From Bacillota bacterium (lineage in GTDB: Bacteria; Bacillota; Clostridia; Tissierellales; MES13): a DNA stretch of 62,000 nt. The stretch is taken from assembly GCA_009711785.1 (NCBI GenBank), contig VENA01000051.1:1-62000 (forward strand). Reading direction: 5' to 3'. The notes below the pieces were generated by a model. It worked only from the letters and a program-made list of their open reading frames with translations. It was not told the DNA's origin and made no database searches. Position numbers and translations under genes: made by a program. Positions 35,040 to 43,498 of the stretch are shown in pieces. Position 1 is the first letter of the stretch, and each line of letters starts with the position of its first letter.

Positions 35040-35726
35040 ATGGAAACAAAAATACTTCTAGTTGAAGATGATCAAGCTTTATCAATGGGAGTTAGTTTCT
35101 CATTAGAAAGGGAAGGCTATGAAGTTACATTAGCAAAAAACTTTTCTATAGGAAAAGAAAAGTTTAATAATGATGAATATGATTTAATTATATTAGATGT
35201 TACACTTCCCGATGGAAATGGTTTTGATTTATGTAAATATATTAGAAATAAATGTGATGTGCCCATAATATTTTTAACTGCTAAAGATGAAGAAATTAAT
35301 ATTGTATTAGGCCTTGATATAGGTGGAGATGATTATATAACTAAACCCTTTAGATTAAAGGAATTTATATCTAGAGTTAATGCTATTTTAAGAAGAACTT
35401 CTAGAACAAAAAAAATCACCTCCAGAAACTTAAAATTAGATTTAAATGAAATGAATGCTTATAAAAATAATAATCCAGTTCAATTAACTCCTATTGAATT
35501 TAAAATTCTTAATTTATTGATTAAAAACCCAAAACAGGTTTTAACAAGAAATAACATATTAGAAAAAATATTTGATACTGATGGGGAATTCATTGATAAT
35601 AATACTCTTTCTGTTTATATAAGAAGACTTAGAGAAAAAATTGAAGATGACCCTTCTAACCCAGATTATATATTAACCGTTAGAGGTATAGGTTATAAGT
35701 GGAATCAAAAGAGTAAAAATATCTAA
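35040..35726 (+). CDS. OmpR/PhoB-family response regulator (orphan)
   Basis: 228 residues from ATG at 35040, six bases after AGTGAGGA; the ATG at 35034 abuts the site. The receiver has ILLVEDDQALSMG, the phospho-Asp in LIILDVTLPDGNG, LTAKDEE and GDDYITKPFRLKEFI. The winged helix has VQLTPIEFKILNLL and SVYIRRLREKIEDDPSNP, then VRGIGYKW. No histidine kinase adjoins it; the next gene is convergent. Its partner is therefore elsewhere, or it is a true orphan. Confidence 0.93.
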   Translation: METKILLVEDDQALSMGVSFSLEREGYEVTLAKNFSIGKEKFNNDEYDLIILDVTLPDGNGFDLCKYIRNKCDVPIIFLTAKDEEINIVLGLDIGGDDYITKPFRLKEFISRVNAILRRTSRTKKITSRNLKLDLNEMNAYKNNNPVQLTPIEFKILNLLIKNPKQVLTRNNILEKIFDTDGEFIDNNTLSVYIRRLREKIEDDPSNPDYILTVRGIGYKWNQKSKNI

Positions 35727-35731
35727 GGCAC

Positions 35732-36475
35732 TTATTTTATACCTGATATTATTGAAAGAATTCCCATTGAAATAACTAATATTAAAGTAAGTTTTTTAAA
35801 TATCTTTTCATCAACCTTATTTCCTAGTTTAATACCTAATAAAACCCCTATTATTAAAGCAGGAAAAAGTATTATTGTATGATTAATAACTTTCTTAGTT
35901 ATTAATCCTCCCAAAAAATATGTGGGTATTGTAATTATATTTAATATTAGAAAATAAGACGTTAAATTTGCTCTAAAAATTTGTTTTTTAACTCCTTGAT
36001 TTGTTAAAAATAAAATTACTGGTGGCCCACTTAATGATACACTTCCATTTAATATACCACTTATTAATCCCACAGGTATATAAGAAATATTCTCTCTTTT
36101 ACTTTCTATATTTATTTTATATCCCTTTAACATAGAAATAGCTGATATAGAAATAATAATTCCTATGACCACTTTTAATGTGTTTTCATTTAAAATAAGT
36201 AACAAATATGTTCCTAATGGGGTTGATATAATTCCAGCAATAATTAAATATTTTATTCTTCCTAAATGTACATCTTCCCTTATTTTATAAATTATTATAG
36301 CATTAATAACTAAACTATATATAACTAATATTGGAACTACTATCTTTATTGGTAAAATAAGTCCTAATAATGGTAATGCTAATAATGAAAATCCAAAGCT
36401 TGTCATTCCCTGTATCAAACCTGAGATTAAAATTATTACTACTCCTGATAAAATTACAAAAGGTGATATGTCCAT
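35732..36475 (-). CDS. TauE/SafE-family membrane permease
   Basis: 247 residues with about eight membrane helices in two related halves. Each half begins with the family motif: GLIQGMTSFGFSLLALPLLG near 19-38 and GLISGILNGSVSLSGPPVIL near 136-155. The family exports or imports sulfur-containing or organic anions (sulfite, sulfoacetate, taurine-related compounds). The substrate here is unknown. It ends five bases from the convergent response-regulator gene with no clear terminator between. Confidence 0.9.
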   Translation of the reverse strand: MDISPFVILSGVVIILISGLIQGMTSFGFSLLALPLLGLILPIKIVVPILVIYSLVINAIIIYKIREDVHLGRIKYLIIAGIISTPLGTYLLLILNENTLKVVIGIIISISAISMLKGYKINIESKRENISYIPVGLISGILNGSVSLSGPPVILFLTNQGVKKQIFRANLTSYFLILNIITIPTYFLGGLITKKVINHTIILFPALIIGVLLGIKLGNKVDEKIFKKLTLILVISMGILSIISGIK

Positions 36476-36585
36476 ATATTCCCTCCTCCTTTGATTACAA
36501 ATACTACTATATCATAAAATATATTTTAATAATGAAAAATCTTTGTTATAATTATACTAATTAAATATATAATTGGAGGCAAAAT

Positions 36586-37623
36586 ATGACTCATAAAAAC
36601 ATATCAAAAATCTTAATAATACTAATACTATTTATTTTAATTTTTTCAGGCTGTTCTAATAAAAAGATAAGTGAACCGAAATCTAAAACAAATTTTTTAC
36701 TAGGTACCGTTATAACCTTAAAAATATATGATAATCCAAAAGACGAAATATTTACTAAATCCTTTGATAGAATAAAAGATATTGAAAATAAAATGAGTAT
36801 AAATATTGATAATAGCGAAGTAATTAGAATAAATGAAAATGCAGGTGAAAATTATATAAAAGTATCTAATGACACTTTTAATGTAATAAATAAGGGTAAA
36901 TATTATTCTAAGCTTTCTAATGGTAATTTTGATATTACAATAGGTCCATTGGTTAAACTTTGGAACATAGGTACAGAGAATGCTAAAGTCCCAACAGAGA
37001 AACAAATCAATTTAAAACTTCCGTTAATAAATTATAAAAATATTATCCTATCTGAAAAAGAAAATAAAGTGAAATTAGAAAAAAAAGATATGATTTTAGA
37101 CCTTGGTGGAATTGCTAAAGGCTATGCAGCTGATGAAGTATCAAATATACTTGAAAATAATGATGTTCATCATGCAATTATTAATCTTGGAGGCAACATT
37201 TATGTCCATGGTAGTAAAGTAGATGGCACTCCTTGGAAAATAGGAATTCAAAATCCCTTCGAACCTAGGGGAGATTATATAGGCATAGTAAAAACTAAAA
37301 ATAAATCTATAGTTACTTCAGGTATCTATGAAAGATATTTTGAAGAAAATGGTAAAAGATATCATCACATTTTAGATCCATCAAATGGATATCCTGTTAG
37401 AAATAAGTTAGCAGGCGTCTCTCTTATAGCCGATAAATCTATAGATGCAGATGCTTTATCTACAGTCCTTTTTTCAATGGGAATTAAAGAAGGTAAAAGA
37501 TTAGCAGAAAACCTTGATGGAGTCGATGCTGTTTTTATAACAAAGGATAAATCAGTTCATATTACAGATAATCTTAAAAATAACTTTGAAATTACAAATA
37601 GTAATTTTAAAAAAATAGAATAA
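36586..37623 (+). CDS. apbE: FAD:protein FMN transferase (ApbE family lipoprotein)
   Basis: 345 residues. Lipobox LIFSGC (Cys23). Family features: FLLGTVITLKIYD, DITIGPLVKLWNIG, ILDLGGIAKGYAADEV, AIINLGGNIYVHG and YHHILDPSNGYPV, then DADALSTVLFSMG. ApbE attaches FMN covalently to Thr or Ser of partner proteins such as RnfG, RnfD or NqrC outside the membrane. No Rnf or Nqr genes are in the window, so its target lies elsewhere. GGAGGC precedes the ATG and a terminator follows. Confidence 0.94.
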   Translation: MTHKNISKILIILILFILIFSGCSNKKISEPKSKTNFLLGTVITLKIYDNPKDEIFTKSFDRIKDIENKMSINIDNSEVIRINENAGENYIKVSNDTFNVINKGKYYSKLSNGNFDITIGPLVKLWNIGTENAKVPTEKQINLKLPLINYKNIILSEKENKVKLEKKDMILDLGGIAKGYAADEVSNILENNDVHHAIINLGGNIYVHGSKVDGTPWKIGIQNPFEPRGDYIGIVKTKNKSIVTSGIYERYFEENGKRYHHILDPSNGYPVRNKLAGVSLIADKSIDADALSTVLFSMGIKEGKRLAENLDGVDAVFITKDKSVHITDNLKNNFEITNSNFKKIE

Positions 37624-37642
37624 CCCCAATTGGGGTTATTTC
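37620..37642. terminator. Terminator between apbE and the mscS-type gene
   Basis: AACCCCAATTGGGGTT hairpin followed by ATTTCT; overlaps the apbE stop. Confidence 0.75.
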
Positions 37643-37657
37643 TAATGTTTAATTAAA

Positions 37658-38764
37658 TTATTCATTCATATAATTCTTAGCTTCAAGCTTGTTTTCAAAA
37701 TATATACTTGTACTTGGAAATGCCACAGATACTTTTCTTTCTTCTAATATTTCCATTATATTAAAATTAATATCCTGTTTGATTGTTAGAAGTTCTTCAT
37801 AATCCGAAGTTTCTATAAAGAAATAAAGTAAAATATCTAAACTACTATCATTAAACTCTTCAAATCTAACTACAATAAAATCATTTTCTACTTTTTCATG
37901 ATCTATAAGCATCTTTTCTATATCATTTATGCATTCCTTCATCTTTTTAACAGGAGTTCCATATGTAACTCCTAAATGAAAATTAATTCTTCTTACTCCC
38001 CTTCTTGAATAATTTATTATAGGAGAGTCAGCTAATTTAGCATTAGGTATAGTAACTAAAGCCTTATCAAATGTTCTTACCTTAGTACTTCTAAAGTTTA
38101 TATCCTCTACAACTCCTTCTGTTTCTTCTGATTTTATCCAATCTCCAATATCAAAGGGTTTATCCATTATAATCGTAATACCACCAAAAATATTAGCTAA
38201 AGTATCCTTAGCAGCCATTGCTATTGCTAATCCACCTAGGCCAAGACCTGCTATAAACGCACTGATATGATAGCCAAATTCTTCAGCTACAATAGCTATA
38301 GTAATTGCTATTGTAAATATCCTTAATGCTTTAGAGAAAAATGGCTTTAATATCTTTGTTGTATTTATGTTTAATCTATACTCCATTCTATCAAAAATTA
38401 TTGAATATGTACCCTCAAGTTTATATAATCCCTTAGCTATTAAAATTATAACGGCTGATTTAAAAAACTTTAACAATGTTTCATTAAAGGATTCACTAAA
38501 ATCTAAATATCTTAATGATATATATACTCCTAATATCATAATAAAGCTACTCATAGGCTTTCTAAAAGCTTTCAAAATATCATCGTCAATAGTTGATTTA
38601 GTTTTACTCGTAAAACTAGTTAATATCTTAAATATATATTTTGATATAATATTTTTAAAAAGTAAAAAGGTGAAAAATATTAGAAAAGCTAAACCTATTC
38701 TTTCTAATGTTACTGTATTATAATAAGAACTTATTGTATTCAAAGTGCTTATTATATTTTCCAT
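37658..38764 (-). CDS. MscS-family mechanosensitive ion channel (larger form)
   Basis: 368 residues with about five membrane helices. The pore helix is the Gly/Ala-rich FIAGLGLGGLAIAMAAKDTL (about 167-186), followed by the signature IIMDKPFDIGDWIKSEETEG. The C-terminal cytosolic domain includes VTIPNAKLADSPIINYS. Two extra N-terminal helices distinguish it from the 267-residue homologue near 1.5 kb. It probably protects against osmotic downshift. Confidence 0.92.
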   Translation of the reverse strand: MENIISTLNTISSYYNTVTLERIGLAFLIFFTFLLFKNIISKYIFKILTSFTSKTKSTIDDDILKAFRKPMSSFIMILGVYISLRYLDFSESFNETLLKFFKSAVIILIAKGLYKLEGTYSIIFDRMEYRLNINTTKILKPFFSKALRIFTIAITIAIVAEEFGYHISAFIAGLGLGGLAIAMAAKDTLANIFGGITIIMDKPFDIGDWIKSEETEGVVEDINFRSTKVRTFDKALVTIPNAKLADSPIINYSRRGVRRINFHLGVTYGTPVKKMKECINDIEKMLIDHEKVENDFIVVRFEEFNDSSLDILLYFFIETSDYEELLTIKQDINFNIMEILEERKVSVAFPSTSIYFENKLEAKNYMNE

Positions 38765-38804
38765 ATACTCAACTCCTTTAGCAAATGAAAATTATATATT
38801 TTCA

Positions 38805-39341
38805 CTAATTATATATACCACCAAAGCTATCTCCAAAAGGATAAATTCTAAAAAAGGCTTTACCTTTAATTATTTCAACTGATACAGGCCCAAATATTCT
38901 ACTATCATAACTTACCTTTCTATTATCTCCTAAAACAAAAACATGATTCTTTGGTATTTTCCATTCACATTTTTTATATGTAGTAGTGTATGTATCTTCT
39001 TTTAAATATTTTTCTTTAAGTTTTTCTCCATCTATAAAAATCTTACCATCTATTATCTTAATTGTTTCACCTTCTAAAGCTATTATCCTCTTTATATAAT
39101 ATTCCTTACTTGGATTATCAAAAGCCTTAAGTATTGCTATATCTCCCCTATTTGGTTTATCTGCAATATAAATAGCTTTATTTATAAAAAGCATATCATT
39201 ATTTTCTAAAGTAGGCTTCATACTTGCTCCTTTTATTTTAGTGCCTTGCAAAATGAAAGACTTTATAATAATGGCTAGTATAACTGCTACTAATATACTT
39301 TTAGCCCAGTCTATAACTTCTTTTTTTTTATTTATACTCAT
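38805..39341 (-). CDS. lepB: Signal peptidase I
   Basis: 178 residues of the Gram-positive short type. One N-terminal membrane helix (about 14-30). Catalytic Ser40 in GASMKPTLENND and Lys84 in YYIKRIIALEG. The box NHVFVLGDNRKVSYDSRIFG follows. It removes signal peptides at the outer face of the membrane. It lies 17 bases after the dipeptidase gene, so the two may be cotranscribed. Confidence 0.95.
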   Translation of the reverse strand: MSINKKKEVIDWAKSILVAVILAIIIKSFILQGTKIKGASMKPTLENNDMLFINKAIYIADKPNRGDIAILKAFDNPSKEYYIKRIIALEGETIKIIDGKIFIDGEKLKEKYLKEDTYTTTYKKCEWKIPKNHVFVLGDNRKVSYDSRIFGPVSVEIIKGKAFFRIYPFGDSFGGIYN

Positions 39342-39357
39342 ACACTTACCCCCGTCA

Positions 39358-40302
39358 CTATTTAATTACATCCTTGATTAATCTTTGAGCATTTTTATAA
39401 AAAATTTTTTCTATTTCATTTTCTTTAAATCCACTTTTATAAAGTTGCTCTACTAATTTATGTGTCTTTCCTGCATTTTCTATCTCAAGCTTTGAACTTA
39501 TACCATCAAAATCTGATCCAAGTGCTAAAACATCTATCCCGCCGATACTTTTTATATGCTTAATATGGGTTATCATATCTTTTATTTTACTTATATTTGA
39601 ATCACCTAAAAACTCACTGCAAAAGTTTATACCAATTATTCCTCCTTTATTAGCAAGTTTTTTTATCGAATCATCTGATAAATTTCTAAAATGATTCTTA
39701 ATACTCCTTGAATTAGAATGGGATGCTATAAAGGGATCTTTAGATAATTTACACACATCAAAAAAACCCTTATCTGATAAGTGGGATATATCTATTATCA
39801 TCCCCAGATTGTTCATTTCTTCTATAAAAATTTTTCCATATTCGGTTAATCCTTTATTTCTATATTCATATTTATTGTTTGGAAAGCCTATATAATTTGG
39901 ATAATTCCATGTTAATGTTATAAGCCTTACACCTAATCTATATGCATTTCTTAAATTATATAATTTGTTACCTAATATTCCGCCTTCTTCTATAGCTAAA
40001 AACGCTGAAATAATATCATCTTTTATATTTTTTTCTAAGTCAAATTTATTAACAGCTAATCTTATTTTATCACTATTTTTTTCTAACTCTTTATAAAAAG
40101 TATCAACCATACTAGAAAACTCATTTAAATAATCAGTAGGGTTAATTTTATCATAATCAAAATATAGAGCAAAAAATTGAGCTATCGAATTTGATTTTTC
40201 TAACTTTTGAATATCCACATGTAAATTATTCCTTCTTAAACCTACATTTTTATTATTATGGATTCTTAAAAACGTATCACAATGCATATCTATTTTTTTC
40301 AT
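39358..40302 (-). CDS. Membrane (renal-type) dipeptidase, zinc metallopeptidase M19
   Basis: 314 residues. Metal ligands are visible: HCD at the N-terminus (DMHCDTFL, His7 and Asp9), Glu in FLAIEEGGILG, and His in IDISHLSDKGF and FIASHSNSRS. LALGSDFDGI completes the site. The family hydrolyses dipeptides, often with D-residues at the C-terminus. There is no signal peptide, so it is cytosolic despite the family name. A role in peptide or cell-wall peptide turnover is likely. Confidence 0.92.
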   Translation of the reverse strand: MKKIDMHCDTFLRIHNNKNVGLRRNNLHVDIQKLEKSNSIAQFFALYFDYDKINPTDYLNEFSSMVDTFYKELEKNSDKIRLAVNKFDLEKNIKDDIISAFLAIEEGGILGNKLYNLRNAYRLGVRLITLTWNYPNYIGFPNNKYEYRNKGLTEYGKIFIEEMNNLGMIIDISHLSDKGFFDVCKLSKDPFIASHSNSRSIKNHFRNLSDDSIKKLANKGGIIGINFCSEFLGDSNISKIKDMITHIKHIKSIGGIDVLALGSDFDGISSKLEIENAGKTHKLVEQLYKSGFKENEIEKIFYKNAQRLIKDVIK

Positions 40303-40452
40303 TATATAACCTCCACATTTAAAACACTTCCCTATAACTTTTATATTTCTATAAACTATATTAAAAACCTGCTATTTATATTTAAATCATGAATATAGTT
40401 ACTATGAACTTAATAATATTTATAGAAAATTAACAAAGAGGGGGGTAAAGTT

Positions 40453-40812
40453 TTGGACTATAATTATTTGTCAAAACAAAATATTATTATTATAGTAATT
40501 ATACATATACTTTTAAGTTTTTATAGTTGGCAATCATTTTACCTTTTAAAACAAAATAAGGAATTACTAAATTTAAATAAAGAAATTTACAGTATGTATT
40601 CAGAGTTAGAAAAAAGCAATGAAAACTTAAATACAGAAATAAAAAATCTTAAAGTAGAAACTCATAAGCTTAAAAAAAATATAGAAAAAAATAACTTCAC
40701 AATACATAATAACTATTATGATTTATCTTTAAAATATGATGATATTTTATCTAAAACAGAAAGATTGAATGATATTTTTTTTAAAAAAACAACCAATGAA
40801 AAGCAAAAATAA
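40453..40812 (+). CDS. Single-helix membrane protein with coiled coil; possible N-terminal half of a split deacetylase
   Basis: 119 residues from TTG after AGAGGGGGGTAAAG. One N-terminal membrane helix (about 11-30) is followed by a long coiled coil (about 33-80) rich in Leu, Glu, Lys and Asn. The frame then ends just after a run of eight T and seven A residues (40775-40791). The deacetylase domain starts in the +1 frame across that run. A membrane anchor plus coiled coil is a common N-terminal layout for surface deacetylases, so this may be the first half of one protein. No function of its own is recognisable. Confidence 0.6.
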   Translation: MDYNYLSKQNIIIIVIIHILLSFYSWQSFYLLKQNKELLNLNKEIYSMYSELEKSNENLNTEIKNLKVETHKLKKNIEKNNFTIHNNYYDLSLKYDDILSKTERLNDIFFKKTTNEKQK

Positions 40813-41434
40813 TAAAAAGACTATATATCTAACCTTTGATGATGGTCCAAGTAAAAACACCTCTGAAATATTAGATATTTTGTTGAAATATGATATTAAA
40901 GCAACGTTTTTTGTATGTGGAAATACTACCTCCTATGGTGAAAAAATATATAAGCGCCTTATAAACGAAGGCCATAAAATTGGTAATCATACCTTTAGCC
41001 ATAATTATAATTATTTATATAGTGCTGAAGAAAATTTTTATAAAGACATAAAGAAATTAGAAAAACTATTATTTGAAAAAATCAAATATAAACCTGATAT
41101 AATCAGATTTCCTGGGGGGTCTAATACTACAATCGTTAATGATAAATATTTTATGGAAAGACTCACTACCAAGATGTTATTAGAGGGTTATCAATACTTT
41201 GATTGGAATATAGACTCACTAGATGCTAATAAAATAACTCAAGAAAAAAATATAATTGTAAACTCAGTCTTAAAAAATGTAAAATATAAAGATAAATCCA
41301 TAATATTATTTCATGACAGTACAGTTAAAACAACTACAGTTGAAGCTTTAGAGATAATAATATATAAACTAAAAAAAATGGGTTATACTTTCGATGTATT
41401 ATCTAAGGATTCATATTATATTCATTTTACTTAA
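40769..41434 (+). CDS. Polysaccharide deacetylase (NodB domain), overlapping the membrane coiled-coil gene
   Basis: Up to 221 residues. NodB motifs are complete: IYLTFDDGPSKNTS, ATFFVCGNT, IGNHTFSHNYN with two metal His, IRFPGGSNTTI and ILFHDSTVKTTT near the end. There is no signal peptide or anchor of its own, which is odd for a surface enzyme. Possible starts are ATG 40769 and ATG 40796, and neither has a good ribosome site. Its frame is one base off the upstream coiled-coil gene, and the two meet at T8A7. It is either translationally coupled or joined by slippage or a sequencing error. Confidence 0.85.
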   Translation: MIFFLKKQPMKSKNNKKTIYLTFDDGPSKNTSEILDILLKYDIKATFFVCGNTTSYGEKIYKRLINEGHKIGNHTFSHNYNYLYSAEENFYKDIKKLEKLLFEKIKYKPDIIRFPGGSNTTIVNDKYFMERLTTKMLLEGYQYFDWNIDSLDANKITQEKNIIVNSVLKNVKYKDKSIILFHDSTVKTTTVEALEIIIYKLKKMGYTFDVLSKDSYYIHFT

Positions 41435-41494
41435 AAGTTTTTTTTACATATTATGTTATAATATACTAAGAAGAATTTTGAAAGGAGGGTTTAT

Positions 41495-41974
41495 ATGAGA
41501 AAATATATGACTGCAGAAGTTAATAAGCACGAAACAGTATTTACTCAAATGGGAGCTAGCGTCCATGTTATGAATTCAATCTTATGTTATGTCTCCTTTG
41601 ATATTGAAGGGACAGAAGTATCCTATGTCTATAATGTTAATAAAAAGAATAAATACTTTTTAGAAAGAATAGAACCTTATCCTGAACCTGCTGGTACATT
41701 TAAATCTGTTGAAGATTTAATAGAGACTATTAAAATTGATATTGAACAATTTAAAAATGCAAAAAAATCAAATGTATTCCCAAAATTTGTTGAAATTAAT
41801 AAGAGATTAAATAGTACAATTAGGCAGTTTGAAGACTTATATCTATATTACAATGTACCTAGAGAATCAATTGAAAAAATTAGAAAGAACTTAGATGAAA
41901 TAGAAAATACAATCAAAACAACAAAAGAAAATGGCCAAAGATTATACTTTAAAAAAGATCCAGATACTTTATAA
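41495..41974 (+). CDS. Protein of unknown function with helical C-terminal half
   Basis: 159 residues, soluble, with no signal peptide or membrane helix. The N-terminal 60 residues look like an alpha/beta unit (VFTQMGASVHVMNSILCYVS, VSYVYNVNKKNKYFLERIEP). The C-terminal part is predicted coiled helix (FVEINKRLNSTIRQFEDLYL, ESIEKIRKNLDEIENTIKTT). I do not recognise the family. It has an excellent AAAGGAGGG site and its own terminator, so it is surely a real monocistronic gene. Confidence 0.75.
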   Translation: MRKYMTAEVNKHETVFTQMGASVHVMNSILCYVSFDIEGTEVSYVYNVNKKNKYFLERIEPYPEPAGTFKSVEDLIETIKIDIEQFKNAKKSNVFPKFVEINKRLNSTIRQFEDLYLYYNVPRESIEKIRKNLDEIENTIKTTKENGQRLYFKKDPDTL

Positions 41975-42002
41975 AACTCGGTTAATTCCGAGTTTTATAT
42001 TT
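41972..42002 (+). terminator. Terminator of the unknown 159-residue protein gene
   Basis: Stem AAAACTCGG/CCGAGTTTT followed by a T-rich run. Confidence 0.88.
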
Positions 42003-42172
42003 TTAAATAACTACATATAAAATACTAAGTATCCTTTATATAAACTAATATAATTGCTTCTAATCATCTCTCATTACTATTATTTATAAATGATAACGTT
42101 TTACTCACTAATTTAATAGGAGTAGAATAAGAAATATGTCCAATAATGATGAAAATTAGGGAGGTGTAATGA

Positions 42173-43450
42173 ATGAATTTTGACATGCAAGTTTATATAT
42201 CTACTTTTATTTTTATTAGTACTTACTTTTTAATAGTATCTGAAAAAATTAATAGAACATCAGCTGCTTTATTAGGAGCTTGTATGATGCTTGGTTTAAA
42301 AATAGTATCTCAAGAGTATGCTTTTGACTCTATAGATTTTAATACTATAGGCTTACTTATAGGTATGATGATTATTGTAACTATTACTAAAAAAACTGGG
42401 GTTTTTCAATATATAGCAATAAAATCTGCTAAACTAGCTAAAGGAGATCCTTGGAGAATAATTTTATTATTTTCTATAATAACAGCTATATCTTCAGCAC
42501 TATTAGACAATGTAACTACTGTATTACTTATTGCTCCAGTAACTTTGGTTATTACTGATACTTTAAAAGTTAATCCACTACCGTTTTTAATACCTGAAAT
42601 ACTAGCTGCAAATATAGGGGGAAGTGCCACATTAATAGGAGACCCACCTAATATAATGATAGGTAGTGCTACAAAACTTGGATTTGTTGACTTTGTCTTA
42701 AACTTAGCCCCGATAGTTATAATAATTTTTGTAATAACACTTTTTATTTTAAAGCTTGTATACAAAAGACAACTTACGGTTACTGAAAGTTTACGTCAAA
42801 AGATATTAAACTTTAATGAAAATAAATCAATACAGAATGTACTTTTATTAAAAAAGAGTTTATTTGTACTAGCTCTTACTATAGTAGGTTTTACTCTACA
42901 TCAATTTGTACACTTAGAATCAGCTACAATAGCATTGATAGGTGCATCAATCTTACTTGTTATAAGTAAATTAGATCCTGAAGAAATTTTATTTGAAATA
43001 GAATGGACAACCATATTTTTCTTTGCAGGTCTTTTTGTATTAGTAGGAGGATTAGAAAAGGTTGGTATTATTGATAGTATAGCTGAGCACTTAGTTTTAC
43101 TTACTAAGGGTAATTTAATGTTGACTGCATTAATAGTTTTGTGGGTTTCAGCAATAGCTTCGGCATTTATTGATAATATACCCTTTGTTGCAACAATGAT
43201 TCCACTAATAAAAAGTATAGGTGCAATGTCTAGTTTGAATATAACTCCTTTATGGTGGGCATTAGCATTAGGTGCTTGTTTAGGTGGAAATGGAAGCTTA
43301 GTTGGTGCGTCTGCTAATGTTATAGTAGCTGGATTTTTAGAAAAAACTGAAAGTAGACTATCTTTTATAGAATTTTTAAAAATTGGTTTTCCAATTATGA
43401 TTATATCTATTATATTATCTACAATATATCTTTTACTATTTTATGTATAA
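42173..43450 (+). CDS. NhaD/ArsB-type ion permease (SLC13/IT superfamily)
   Basis: 425 residues with about eleven membrane helices. Inverted-repeat signatures are visible: ISSALLDNVTTVLLIAPVTL, the NIGGSATLIGDPPNIMIGSA loop, FAGLFVLVGGLEKVGI, ASAFIDNIPFVATMIPLI and GGNGSLVGASANVIVAGF. The NIGG-GDPPNIMI and NxxPF motifs occur in Na+/H+ antiporters NhaD, arsenite permeases and the P-protein family. I cannot separate these by sequence. The distance from the orphan arsR-type gene (25 kb) gives no support for arsenite. GGGAGGTG precedes the ATG at 42173; an ATG at 42169 leads to a stop. Confidence 0.9.
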   Translation: MNFDMQVYISTFIFISTYFLIVSEKINRTSAALLGACMMLGLKIVSQEYAFDSIDFNTIGLLIGMMIIVTITKKTGVFQYIAIKSAKLAKGDPWRIILLFSIITAISSALLDNVTTVLLIAPVTLVITDTLKVNPLPFLIPEILAANIGGSATLIGDPPNIMIGSATKLGFVDFVLNLAPIVIIIFVITLFILKLVYKRQLTVTESLRQKILNFNENKSIQNVLLLKKSLFVLALTIVGFTLHQFVHLESATIALIGASILLVISKLDPEEILFEIEWTTIFFFAGLFVLVGGLEKVGIIDSIAEHLVLLTKGNLMLTALIVLWVSAIASAFIDNIPFVATMIPLIKSIGAMSSLNITPLWWALALGACLGGNGSLVGASANVIVAGFLEKTESRLSFIEFLKIGFPIMIISIILSTIYLLLFYV

Positions 43451-43486
43451 AAAAGCAAAGCATTTTAAATGCTTTGCTTTTTTCTT
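43448..43486. terminator. Bidirectional terminator between the permease and cardiolipin synthase genes
   Basis: Stem AAAAAAGCAAAGCATTT/AAATGCTTTGCTTTTTT between convergent genes. Confidence 0.9.
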
Positions 43487-43498
43487 AAATATCATTTT

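Noticed and set aside
42173..43450. The permease as an arsenite efflux pump partnered with the ArsR at 17 kb
   Set aside because: The genes are 25 kb apart and unlinked, and the permease motifs fit NhaD and P-protein relatives equally well.
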